Source of the DNA: Luzula sylvatica
Lineage: Eukaryota > Streptophyta > Magnoliopsida > Poales > Juncaceae
Direction: 5' to 3'
DNA length: 64,000 bases
Assembly: GCA_946800325.1 (NCBI GenBank)
Contig: OX326957.1
Location: 23,189,554-23,253,553 of the forward strand
The position numbers and the translations under genes are program-made. This document shows, in pieces, positions 13,062 through 24,370 of the stretch. Positions within the stretch are counted from its first letter, which is position 1; the number at the start of each line of letters is the position of its first letter. The notes below the pieces were generated by a model. It saw only the letters and a program-made list of their open reading frames with translations, ran no database searches and was not told the origin of the DNA.

Positions 13062-14053
13062 TGAAGGAAATACAGTTTCAGGATCAACCGTAAAAGTGTA
13101 CACAAGGATAAACGAATGTAGTCGTACATTCGTGGCCATAACTGTCAGTGGGAAAATCCGATTTGAATGGTTCAAATTGGGTTAGATAGATAATTAGATT
13201 ATCTATAACCTTCATGTAGAAATATATTTCATATGAACGAAGTATTAGTGTCGTTTATGTGAAATACCGAAAGGGTACAACAGTATGACATACAGTTAGT
13301 AAAACAGTCATAACTTTTGCATACGAACTCCAATTGGGCTGGGCCAAATTGGGTTGTGTAGATAATTAGATTATCTACAACTTTCATGTTGGGTGATTTT
13401 CTGTCTGAGAAATTTACCAATTTCGAAATGACAGAATACTGACCAGGTTCATGCAGTTTTCTGTGTGAGAGTGTGTATATTGGATATACATGCCTTTTGG
13501 CTAATCCTGATCCTATTAGGTATAAATAGGATACTTTCTCTCTCATCACTATGCAAGTTAAAAGCAATCTTATTCAGAATATTCAGGAGATTTTTCCAGA
13601 ATAATTGAGATACAACTTTCTATTGAGTGAAAGGGGGTAAAGAGAGATAACCGAGAAAAGGAGTTTTCTCGGTGTAGAGAATCAAACGATCGAGCAAGTT
13701 CGCCGGTGCATCATCTAGGCAGGTGCATCCGCGACCGACGTACTGCGACTCACGGTGGATACAAGTAGAGGAGCGACAATTGTGGCTCTTAGATTGTGAT
13801 CGACCCAAGGAGTGAGAAGACGGCCAACGAACGGTGAAAGACGCGTGGTATGGGACGCGCGGATTGTCACCAACGTGACAGGAGATAGAAGGCGGCGATC
13901 AACCCTTCGTGTGTGATCAATTTCACGCTGGTATAGATCTATCCTTCTAATTGCATCATACCTTCGAAGTCGTGGCGTGATCTCGGAAATCGGGGAATCG
14001 GACTGGGCCTTCATTCCGCTGCGCGGGCCCGGGGTCGAGGATATTCTCCTTCA
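13062..14053 (+). repeat. 3' LTR of nested copia
   Basis: 992-bp copy of the 5' LTR. Palindromic U3 modules start at 13188 and 13360. It ends TCCTTCA, followed by the second AAATG. Confidence 0.95.
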
Positions 14054-14365
14054 AAATGGTGGAGCGGTAGTTTGGAAGAGTTCCAAACAACCCACGATAG
14101 CAGACTCTACAACTGAATCGGAGTATATTGCGGCTTCCGAAGCGACAAAGGAGGCGGTATGGATCAAGAAATTTGTGACCGAACTTGGTGTAGTCCCGAG
14201 TATCTCGGAACATGTAGTTGTGTATTGCGACAATAATGGAGCAATAGCACAGTCCAAGGAACCGAGGGCACATCACCGCTCCAAACACATACTCAGAAAA
14301 TTTCACTTGATCCGTGAGATTTTGCAAAGGAAGGATGTGATCATTGAAAAGATTGATACTGACTC
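14054..14365 (+). pseudogene. 3' remainder of outer copia RNase H
   Basis: After the duplicated AAATG, the RNase H frame resumes in register with the part ending at 3753. Conserved features are SSKQPTIADSTTESEY, the acidic YCDNNGA motif and HHRSKHI. Resemblance stops near 14360, before the usual C-terminal tail, and neither a polypurine tract nor a 3' LTR follows. The outer element is therefore 3'-truncated. Confidence 0.92.
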
Positions 14366-14659
14366 CAACGAGCATGATAGTGATATTTTTCATTGTAAAA
14401 ATATGAATATATTTCTTTATGATGATAACGACATTTCAAAATATATTATATCACATTATAATGAAATTATTATATTTTGTAACGTACCTAGGTATAATTA
14501 TCTATCACATTAAGCTGACTTTGAGACCTCACTCAAAGCGAGAAACATTTTCCAAGCTTTGAAGTAGGTCTACTTAATTGAATTGAAAGCAATCTGCAAT
14601 GTCAAATTTTGCAAATTAAAAAAAAAATGAACAAAGCAGAGAATTTTCGTGATTAATAC
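14366..14659. other. AT-rich flank, nothing recognised
   Basis: No coding or repeat signature beyond AT richness. Confidence 0.5.
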
Positions 14660-15490
14660 ATATGTTAATACAATGATATAATTATGTTTCGAGGTATAAT
14701 ACAAATTTACAAAAAGAATATGACAACTATTATTGTTATTTAGAATAGTTCAAGCAATGATAAACCTAGAAGTAACGAACCATACAATATGTATATAAGT
14801 TTTACGCGTTGTTGACCATATAATACAAAAAAAATATTTCATACAAAATACAATTAATTTATTAATTTGTACATGATATTACATTAAATATTTAGAATTA
14901 TGAGCAAAATTGTCTTATAACGATATTTCACAACGTTAAAATAAAAAAAAAATCAATAAAACAACATAACTATAAATTATTTAAAAATAAATAGCATATG
15001 ATATTTTTCAATTTACGTATCTAAAAATAAGAACAATATTATAGATACATTTTATAGTTTAAGGAGTTAATTGTGTTAGGTAATTTTTTATCTTTCGTTT
15101 TACTATAGAATAAAAATGTTCTGTGAATTTAAGAAATTATATGTGTTTAGTGAATTAATATCTTTCAATTTTATTAATTTTTGAAAAAAATTAACATGAA
15201 CATTTTTTTGAGTAACAAATACAACTATAACCTACTTAGTTTCATGTACAAAGTTTTGCAATTGTAGTTTTAAAAACGCTAATAATTAGACTTAGAAGTC
15301 CAATTGTAATTATACTTACTTTTGTATTATATTTTCTTGTGTAATTGTCTTCATAACATTGAGTTAGATAAAAATGCAGGAAATATGATAATATGAAACT
15401 TAAAATAAAGCATAAAATTCAAGTGAATATATTTCATAATTTTAAAAAAATATATATTTAAAAAAATACTAAAAAATATTTGATGTATGT
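14660..15490 (+). repeat. Dispersed ~800-bp direct repeat, copy 1
   Basis: Shares long colinear stretches with 23605-24370, for example 'gaaccatacaa', 'tttagaattatgagcaaa' and 'tatctaaaaataagaa', in the same order and orientation. No open frame or terminal repeat was identified. It may be a decayed transposon or a segmental copy. Confidence 0.75.
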
Positions 15491-15500
15491 TTTATAATTT

Positions 15501-15700
15501 TACCTCCTCCACGAGGTTCTGACACGTGGATGGGGATAAATTTGCTTTTCAACCCATTATTTTTTCGTTTTTCAATTTTTATCCTTTTTTGGTAAATTTT
15601 TTCCCCCTCCACGAGGTGCTGACACGTGGAGGGGGATAAATTTGCTTTTCAACCCATTATTTTTTTGTTTTTCAATTTTGATCCTTTTTTGGTAAAAAAA
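15501..15700 (+). repeat. 100-bp tandem duplication
   Basis: Two adjacent units, 15501-15600 and 15601-15700, share 'ctccacgagg', 'gacacgtgga' and 'ggggataaatttgctttt'. The second contains a small hairpin, CCTCCACG with CGTGGAGG. It lies at the 5' side of the Helitron-like element. Confidence 0.85.
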
Positions 15701-16198
15701 ATGTAACCCCATTTTTTTTGCCTTTTTCGATTTTAGTCATTTTTTTGCTTTCCAATTTTTTTTTATTTGCTCATTTCGCACATGTATGTATGAAATTTTG
15801 TAAGATTAAATTTATGCGAGGTTTCATAAAAATTCGTCATGAGCCCGTTGCATCCATCTGACACGTTGTGATTATATAATGAACCCTTATTAATACATCT
15901 ATTGACATCAAATATATTAATGAATATGACATGATTATATTAATCGAGTTTGAAAGCAGCCGCGCAAATGCTATTTAAATAAATTATATCATAAAATAAT
16001 ATCTGTGATAGACTAATATCATAAACCTTAATGCATCTATTGACATCTTGATATTTGAAAATATGTCATGATTAGATTAATTTTGTTGAAATGTATGCTC
16101 ATTAATTCGCACGCGTGCTAATTCTATTTAAATAAATTATATAAAAAATATGTAAAAAATAAGTATGTTGTCCCGCGCAATTGAGCGGGGATAAAGCT
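15501..16198 (+). mobile_element. Helitron-like element 1 (non-autonomous)
   Basis: The right end is a GC-rich palindrome (cccgcgcaattgagcggg, about 16171-16188) followed after a short spacer by CTAG and a host T, the classic Helitron 3' end. Sequence from about 15779 to the end is colinear with 20850-21187, showing one family. The left boundary is uncertain; I place it at the change from plain AT-rich DNA. No Rep/helicase coding is present. Confidence 0.7.
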
Positions 16199-17130
16199 AG
16201 TTATATATTAATTCATTAGTGTTAAATATTTTGATTTTGCACATTTTATTGTATTCACATTTGATCATGTAACATCATGTGAAATGGTACAAAATAAATA
16301 CAACCGGTCCAACATTAACCTCGAGTAATAATATGATACATCATTAATGTAAAATGATGTGCACTTTTGAAATTAACAAAATGTAGAACACTTAACTTTC
16401 TTTTGTAAAGCATTTATATTAATTAACATTGATAATTAACAAGTACGAATAATTATTTTTTGAAATTAATTCGAAATTGACAAATCCAATTACCTAAAAT
16501 TTAACAATAACAAATAGGGTAAAAACTTAACGAATAAATTATATCTTGATTAATGAATAACAACAAATATGAATGAAATAGTAATTAACAATTAAACAGA
16601 CTAATGCAACATTTCCAGATTAATAGTTAATAAATCATCCAATTGATATTCTTAACAAATAAACAAATTCTTAAAATTTCCGTTAAGCACAGTAACAATT
16701 ATCAATAAACAATAGCAAATACTAATGAATAAGAACCGCTACAATTGATTGGGTTTTCTACGGCGGGGTTTTTTTTTTACAGACGGTCGGTCCGCCTGTA
16801 AAAACCCTACCTTTTACATACGGCTCTTGAGCTCTTCTATAAAGACTTTTTAAGGTAGTTGTTTTTTTGCGGCGACCCATCGCAAAAAAGGACCGAAGTA
16901 TTACCAGCTGCCTTTAAAAACCCCATTAATTCGAAATTTTCATTACAAACACTTTCCATAACAAATTGTTGCAATAGTAATCAACCACAAAGTTTGAGAA
17001 ACAAATCAAAAGCACCAAATTAATGTAACTAAATGTTACTTAACCGGTAATTTCTAAATAATAAAAAAATTTATGAAACAATATTAAAAGTTAAATCAAA
17101 AACTGAAATTACTATTTTTTTACTTTTTCT
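16199..17130. other. AT-rich intergenic DNA with two hairpins
   Basis: No coding signature. Two notable inverted repeats occur, at about 16769-16806 and 16863-16889, listed separately. Confidence 0.5.
16769..16889. repeat. Pair of stable hairpins
   Basis: Hairpin 1: ...TTTTACAGACGG / CCGCCTGTAAAA... around TCGGT (16769-16806), one mismatch per arm. Hairpin 2: TTTTTTGCG (16863-16871) and CGCAAAAAA (16881-16889) with a 9-nt loop. Such short arms resemble subterminal repeats of CACTA-type transposons, but no CACTA terminus was found. Confidence 0.55.
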
Positions 17131-18076
17131 CAGTGTTTTAAATTACGGCGATATTGCGGCGCAATTGCAGAAATATTGCGGCCTGCAATTTAGAATCGCA
17201 ACATCGCAATCATATATTGCGCAATATTGTGTTTTTGAAAAATTGCGGAAATTGCGGCGATATTCCGACCAAATATCGGTAAAATTGCGGTATTGCGGCT
17301 AATAATTGCGGTTATTGGATTGGTTAAAATAGATTTTGTGACCCGTTATATCAAAATTATTGTAACTTTCTCATCTTTTCACCAAATGACATGAATTTTA
17401 TATCGAAATCGCTCGTCTCGACGAGAGGAAAGCAGTCATGGGATTGGATTTGTGATATTTTGTCTTTTACACTGAATTTAACACAAAACACACGTTAAAG
17501 TAATTTCATCGAGAATTATTTAATATAAAGATTATAACATGATTTTGTGATTATTTATTACTTAGTTTCCATGTTTTATTATCAAAATATTTGATAAAAT
17601 ATACTCATAACGTATATAACTTTTAAAATATGTCATTTTCATCTATAAATGTATGAATTTCATAATTTTCATTGTATTTCATTGATGTTTCGATTTAAAA
17701 TTTGAATTATATTGTTTTGATATTTTTAGGATGTCGACGAAAAATTCTTCAACAAAATCTAAATCCAAAGATCCCGTATAATTGCCATATTAATGGAAAT
17801 TTTATGATCAACATTTTTTGTACACTGAAAATGCTCCTGGACAATCAATTTTTTTATTCTTTTTAGAAGAAAATTATGAAAGCCATTTTACGATATTAAT
17901 GATGACAAAAAAATATTGTGAAAAAAATATTTAAACAAACTATTATTATTACATAATTTAATATCGCAACGACTATCCGCAATAAGGTCATTGCGCCGCA
18001 ATTGCGTCCGCAAAGGCAATCCGCTGCAAAAAAACACCCGACCGCAATGGACCGCAATATCGCAATTTAAAACATG
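17131..18076. mobile_element. hAT-like element with 'attgcgg' subterminal repeats
   Basis: The left end CAGTGTTTTAAATT and right end AATTTAAAACATG are inverted repeats, and both ends carry many copies of the GCGATATTGCGG motif in opposite orientation. The flanks 17123-17130 (ctttttct) and 18077-18084 (gttatgct) match at 5 of 8 positions, so an 8-bp duplication is plausible but decayed. A short stretch near 17730 could be a transposase remnant, but stops interrupt it. A relative lies at 40547-41060. Confidence 0.7.
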
Positions 18077-18656
18077 GTTATGCTATGACAAGACAACTAA
18101 TTGACAACTAATTGCAATGTAAAAACATAATTTTTTATTAGTCTGTTTTTCTATATTCAATTTTTTATTTATTGACAATTAATTGCAATGTACAAACATG
18201 GAAACTATGCTATGCAATTAGGAAACGTTCAAAAAAACATAATTAAAAACTAATTGTTAATCAAAAGATAAGAAATATACAATAATGATAGGCACCTAGA
18301 TTTCGCACCTAGATTTCATCTATAATTAGAAGATCATACCTTCGCTCCGATTGGGATATATCTTGTATTAATAAGTTATATAAAAAAAAAAAAAATTTAA
18401 TTTTTATGAAACGAAATTTCTCTAATTTTTGGATTAAAGGGTGCATCGCTCCGCTTTAAAATTACATAATTTAAATTTACTCTTGTATTTCATATTTTTC
18501 AAGTATTTATGAAATTCTTGCATTAACATGACATGTTCTCGAAAAGAATTATTTTTTCCATTTTTAGAGGTTTTAGCCATGTTATGTAAATTCTTCTAAA
18601 ATATCGTAGTATCTTGAGATACACGTATCATCCATATCATGTATGTCACGTGGAGT
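18077..18656. other. AT-rich spacer
   Basis: No coding region. Around 18276-18340 there is a fragment (caataatgataggcacctag) matching the terminal repeat of the MITE at 38728-38897, suggesting a broken or solo copy of that family. Confidence 0.5.
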
Positions 18657-19370
18657 CATAGTTGTCAAAATTCCGATTCAAGTTTTATAATCTTGCGATT
18701 CTACGACTCTATAACTCGACAAAACGATTCAAGATGCACGTAGAATCTTAATTTGGTAGAATCCCGGTAGAATCTCGATTTAAGACGTAAAATATGGTAA
18801 AATCTTTGATATTTATGATTTTACTGTCATGATTCAAAAAATATTTAAATTCCAAGACGATTTTGATCCATTTCAAATTAAGCAACTTGGAATACAAAAT
18901 AAAATATTGACATATTGCAATATAAGTTAATATTGCAAGAATAAAATAACTTGTTTTTTTTCACAGATCTTCTTTATTTTAGGTTTACTTAACTTATTTT
19001 TGTGTATATTTTTTGTTTTATTTTATCATAATTTTATTAATCCGGATTTGAATATAGTATAATATAGTACTATTTTGATTAATCCTTAATATTTTTGTTG
19101 GTTGTGATTAACAATTGCATAGCTGCGGACAATTCATTTTTTTGTTGTTTATTTATAATGTATTGTTTATGATCACACTGATTAAAATTAACAAAATATA
19201 ATCTATCAATTAAGTTATATCATTTTATTTTGAAAATCGTGTTCATTACATTAGTTTTCTAGTTAATATTCATTTGTCATAGAATCTTACGATTCAAAAT
19301 ATGATTTTACGATCCGATTCGATTCTACCACTAAACGATTCAAGGTAGAATCTTGATTCTGACAACCTTG
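18657..19370. mobile_element. hAT-like non-autonomous element, 714 bp
   Basis: The ends are inverted repeats: CATAGTTGTCA on the left and TGACAACCTTG on the right, both followed inward by gattcaag/gaatc-rich subterminal repeats. The flanking octamers CGTGGAGT (18649-18656) and CGCGGAGA (19371-19378) match at 6 of 8 positions, consistent with an aged hAT duplication. No transposase frame. Confidence 0.75.
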
Positions 19371-20100
19371 CGCGGAGATCGATTCAAGTTATATCCTTTT
19401 ATATATACTTTCTACGAACATGTCTCGGTTATTCCATGATACGTTCGAGGTAATTCCAGGATGCGGATATATTTCTTTTATGATACTTTCACCCGTTATA
19501 CACTTGCTATTTTTATGATACACTCGTGATATTTGTATAACCTACTTTAATGATACACTCATAATATTTCTATTGTTTGGATGATTTTATTTATTATTAT
19601 AATATTTAATTTTTCTTTTATGATACTATGTACCTATATCTATATCCTAGATTTTTCTAAAAATTATCGTATCGCGTTATTCATATTGTATACGACATCG
19701 ATATATATTCATGCAACATATGATTTTAGATTTATCATTTAGTATATGCATTATAATTGAGATTTTAATTCTAACCGGCTTTTTCCACGCAATTGCGCAG
19801 GAATCTTCGAGTTTGTCATGACTTAATTATTCCTAATTTGTAATTGAATTCTACGTTTTTTGTCTGATTGTTCACTCATCTGTGTTTCGGTATATTTTTA
19901 ACCCCTAATTTTTTTGGATATTGTAAAATATATCCCTATCTTTTTGTAAACTCCAAAAAAACCCCTGTACCAAATTTTTATTTCCAAATACCCCCTTATG
20001 GATGATATTAAAATTTGTTTTAACCAAAATACCCTTCAATTTTCATATGTAATGATTAAAAAATATATTTTTGTTATTATACTTGTATATAAAGTAAACA
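19371..20100. other. AT-rich spacer, possible outer transposon arm
   Basis: No coding region. 19895-19990 (ggatattgtaaaat ... ccaaaaaaacccc) is loosely mirrored in reverse orientation at 21660-21730, as if a terminal-inverted-repeat element surrounds Helitron 2. Also present is a Helitron-like palindrome (acgcaattgcgc) at about 19788-19799 that is not followed by CTAG. Confidence 0.35.
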
Positions 20101-21187
20101 AAATTCTTGATCATACATGAGGCCACATCACCTCCTTTACAATTTAGTCCTTTTTTTGGTTTATCTATATTTTGGACCTTTTTTATTTATATTTTGGTCT
20201 TTTTTTACGTTTTGGTCCTTTTTTCTTATTTTATATTTTGGTCATTTTTTTTGGTTTATTTACATTTTGGTCCTTTTTTACATTTTGATCCTTTTTTCCT
20301 ATTTTATATTTTGGTCTTTTTTTACATTTTGATCTTTTTTTTATATTTTGGTCCTTTTTGACATTTTGATCATTTTTTCTTATTTTCCAATTTTTTTTTT
20401 AATTTGCTCATTGGGCAGGGTTATGTATGCAATTTCGTAAGTTCAATTTTTTTTTTTGTAATTTTTCTTTTTACCCAATTTTTTACCTTTTTACATTTTG
20501 TTCCTTTTTTTGTTTTTCAATTTTTTTTGTATTTGCTCATTTTGCACGGGTATACATGAGGCCACATCACCTCCTTTACATTTTAGTCCTTTTTTTGGTT
20601 TATTTATATTTTGGTCCTTTTTTATTTACATTTTGGTCCTTTTTTCTTTTTTTTGGTCTTTTTTTACATTTTGATCTTTTTTATATATTTTGGTCCTTTT
20701 TTACATTTTGATCATTTTTTCTTATTTTCCAATTTTTTTTTTAATTTCCTCATTGGTCAGGGTTATGTATGCAATTTCGTAAGTTCAATTTTTTTTTTGT
20801 AATTTTCTTCTTTACCTAATTTTTTCCTTTTAACATTTTGGTCCTTTTTTTTAATTTGCTCATTTTGCACGGGTATATATGAAATTTTGTAACCTCAAAT
20901 TTATGCGAGTTAATATATAATGCATCTATTGATCGATTTTAAAAGCACATGAACAAATGCTATTTATACAAATTATATCAGAAAATAATATCCGTGATAG
21001 ATTAATTTCACGAATCTTATGCATCTATTGACATCATGATATTTGCAAATATGTCATGATTATATTAATTTAGTTCAAACGCACGCGCGTTAATTCGCAC
21101 ACGAGTTAATTCTATTTAAATAATTATATAAAAAGCATGTAAAAAATAGATATGTTGTCCCGCGCAATTGCGCGGAGATAAAGCTAG
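20100..21187 (+). mobile_element. Helitron-like element 2 (non-autonomous, T-rich body)
   Basis: Ends in the palindrome CCGCGCAATTGCGCGG, a short spacer and CTAG, followed by a host T. The last ~340 bp are colinear with element 1. The body (20130-20840) is a degenerate tandem array of a 'ttttggtcctttttt'-type unit, and the motif 'catgaggccacatcacctcc' occurs twice (about 20117 and 20556). The left boundary is uncertain. Phe-rich open frames in this block are low-complexity artefacts. Confidence 0.7.
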
Positions 21188-23604
21188 TTTCTTATTAATT
21201 TTAAGAAAATTCATATACATTTCATAACATGTGGTGATTTAAAAATTTTTTAAATTATTACATATTGTGTTTATATAATATTAATATTTCATTTATTATT
21301 CATGAAAAACTAACATCATTTAATACTAAAATAAGCACTTTGAAAATATATTGATAGAAAAATATATATTTAAACATCAAGTTTTTTTTTCGTTCTTCTT
21401 TTATTTTTTTTAATAGTTTCATGATTTTTTATTTGTTAAATATTTGTAAGGTGTTCTTTTAATATTGTTGTCATCTTATTATTATTTTGTGTTGGTTTTT
21501 AGGGAAAAATATAAAAGTCAAATATATAATGTATGAAATATTAAACTTATATAAATATAACATATAATAATTATTTTTTGTAATTATTAAATGATGAAAA
21601 AAAATAGGATTTTTTTTTAAATTATTAAAAAATAACAATTTTTTTTCAATTACTACAAATGAAAATTTAAGGGTTTTTTACAATATCTAAAAATTTACGG
21701 AGTTTTTTGAAATTTTTCCGTATTTAATTGATATTAAAAAATATGAATGCACTTGGTTCATGATGGACCAAAGTTTATGTAATTTTTCAATTAGTTGGTG
21801 TATATAGACTATGTTCAAATGAAAAGTCAAGTATTTTGGATCTTTTGATCAAGTTCAAATGTTCCATATTAAAGCGATGATGTGATTTTCTATGAAAACA
21901 AGATTTTTCTTAAAATTATATATATTAATAATTACCTTATGCGTGAATGTCTCGCTGTGACAAAGGAAACATGTTTTTTTATATTTTATAAACATATGCT
22001 GATATGCATGCAATTTTCATCTTATACAAAGGAGGCAAAGTCCATTTTATTGGACATATTTCATATTCTAAACTTTTTAATAGATCTACAAGACAAATAT
22101 TTTCTTGGATCAAGATTGTTTTCTACAATGTACAATCTGATGCGGGTCAAATATATTCTTGACCGACTTGCTTTACAATGGTATGTAATTATGTATAGGA
22201 AAGACCACAAAACACCAAGAAACCTAAAATACACACTGCTGCAAACAACTTAAGTAACATATTCGAAATAAAATCCAAATCTGGATTGCAAAAAAGTAAC
22301 AAATCAGATTGCAATAAAATAAGATGAACCTTTATACTATTAACAATCAATAAATCGACAAAAAAAAACCCAAATCAACATAAATATCGACAAAAATAAA
22401 TCCCTATTAGTTACTGATTAGAAGATCTAGCAAAAATATCGACAAATTTATCACAAACTCTAGCTTATTAACGAATCCATGAGAATAAAACGAAATTTTC
22501 AGTCAAAAACACGAAATCCACGGCAAAAAAAAACCCACAAAAAAATCCACTTCTCGTTCCTTCTGCCTGTGTGTCCACGAGTGCTTGTGTGTGTGTGGTT
22601 GAGCGAGAGAAGAGAGGAGAGAGGAGAGAGAACGGCAGCTAGGCTTTAGTGTATATATATATGTGTCCTAAATTTATTTATTTTTGAAATAAAAAGGGAA
22701 AAGTTAATGATGTTATTAATTAGGATTAAGTTTGTGTTAATTAATTTGTTTATTGATGACAAATTTTATGATAGTTGGTTAGTTAATTTGTTATAATTAT
22801 TGTTAAATAAGTTAGTAATTATCATGTTAATTTAAGAGTTCATTACGATGTTTATTAATTAATTAGATATCTAATAAGATTGTTAATAATTATTTTAAAT
22901 CCCTTAATTATTTTAGCATGTTAATCTTTAATTACAAAGTGTATCGCGATTGATGTTTTATAGTAAAACTAGGTAAATTCCACGGTCAAATTTATACGAT
23001 ATAGATTTGTAGTTTTCAAATTACCGAATTTCGTAATTGTTAATCGGGAACCAAATTAATTGGTAGCGAAATAGAATTTGCTTATATATGACAAATATTT
23101 TAAATTGGATAACACGCGCTCCCAATTAACTCGTGAGAAAAATAGATTTGAAATATAATGCAAGGAGAAGATGTTGTATTTTTTGGAAAATTAGTTTCAT
23201 GGAAAATATGTCAAGAAAGACACGAATTTTTATTGAAATATTTTTGTTAGTTTGATTCGTTATGTAAGGAAAACACAAGGAGAAAAAATCATGCTATGAT
23301 TTGAGAAGATATATCATATGATTAGAAAAAAATATAATTATGATATATATCATATTTTTAAATTAGTTCATTTTTTCACATCATATATCAAGTCATTGGA
23401 TTATTTCACTGATAAGTCATCAGTTAACTAACGGATGACATGAAAATTTTAAACTAGATGGGAAATTAAGGGTTAAATGAACCAATGGATTTGAGGGTCT
23501 AAGTGATTCAAACAAAAGGTTGACGGGATCAATATCAGACTTTTTTCTTTATTTTATAACGTATCTAATTATGATCGTCTATAAATTTTATAATTAAATA
23601 CATA
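21188..23604. other. AT-rich region; no supported gene
   Basis: A 123-codon open frame at 21882-22253 (+) resembles nothing I recognise and has no promoter or splice context. On the minus strand 22560-22680 reads like a plant core promoter and 5' leader: tatatatata followed by a CT-rich stretch and purine-rich AT sequence. No coding exon follows it convincingly. Confidence 0.35.
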
Positions 23605-24370
23605 TTAGTGACTTGATATAACTATATTTCAGATATAATACAATTTTACAAACAAAAAACATGACAATATTATATCATTGTTATTCGGAATAGTTCAAGT
23701 AATAATAAACGTAGAAGTAGCGAACCATACAACATGTATGTAACAACATGCATGTAAGATTTGCGCGTCATTGATTATATAATACTAACAAGACTTTTAT
23801 TTCATACAAAAATACAATTAATTTGTTCAAAATTACAATAAATATTTAGAATTATGAGCAAATTGTCTTGTAGTGATGAGCACAACGTTAACATAAAAGT
23901 TTAAATTTTATTTAACAAAACAACATAATTAGATTTTTTTAAAAAATTAATATCATATGATATTTTCAATTTAGGTATCTAAAAATAAGAATGATATTAT
24001 AGATACGTTTTAAAAGTTTAAGCAGTTTTTTGTGTTAGGTAAATTTTTATTTTTAATATATTCTATCAGTTTAAGAAATTATTTGTGTTCGGTAAATTAA
24101 TATTTTTTAACTTTATTATTTTTTGAAAAAAAAATAACACGAAACTTTTTTAGTAAGAAATACAATTATAACGAAATCTTTGCAATTATAGTTCTTGGGA
24201 ACACTAATAATTATATTTGGAAGTAATTATATTATTTTTGTATTATACTTTTTACATAATTGTTTTTATAATTGTAAATTAGAGAAAAAAATATTAGAAA
24301 TATGATAATATAAAACTCAAAATAAATAGAAAAATTAAATGAATATATATCTTAATTTTGAACAATTAGA
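23605..24370 (+). repeat. Dispersed ~800-bp direct repeat, copy 2
   Basis: Colinear with 14660-15490 in the same orientation; see that entry. Confidence 0.75.

Larger units (their letters stand above)
3754..14053 (+). mobile_element. Nested LTR retrotransposon (copia family), 10.3 kb, inserted in RNase H of the outer copia
   Basis: Complete element bounded by two 992-bp LTRs. The LTRs begin TGAAGGA and end TCCTTCA, a 7-bp terminal inverted repeat, and the element is flanked by an AAATG duplication. It has a Met-tRNA-type primer-binding site after the 5' LTR and a purine-rich tract before the 3' LTR. The interior holds a badly decayed gag-pol with no long open frame, an extra internal LTR-like copy (11122-12215), and two copies of its 3' non-coding region. 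About 16 mismatches between the two LTRs by eye (~98% identity) point to a fairly recent insertion of an already defective element. Confidence 0.95.

Noticed and set aside
13956..14393. 145-codon minus-strand frame across the nested element junction
   Set aside because: Antisense to RNase H and spans an insertion junction; chance frame.
20107..20802. Phe-rich open frames of 63-94 residues
   Set aside because: Translations of the 'ttttggtcctttttt' low-complexity array in a Helitron-like element.
19895..21730. Outer terminal-inverted-repeat element surrounding Helitron 2
   Set aside because: Inverted similarity is limited to AT-rich phrases; no target duplication could be fixed.
21882..22253. 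123-codon open frame
   Set aside because: No recognisable domain, no promoter or homolog support, and AT-biased codon content like the surrounding DNA.
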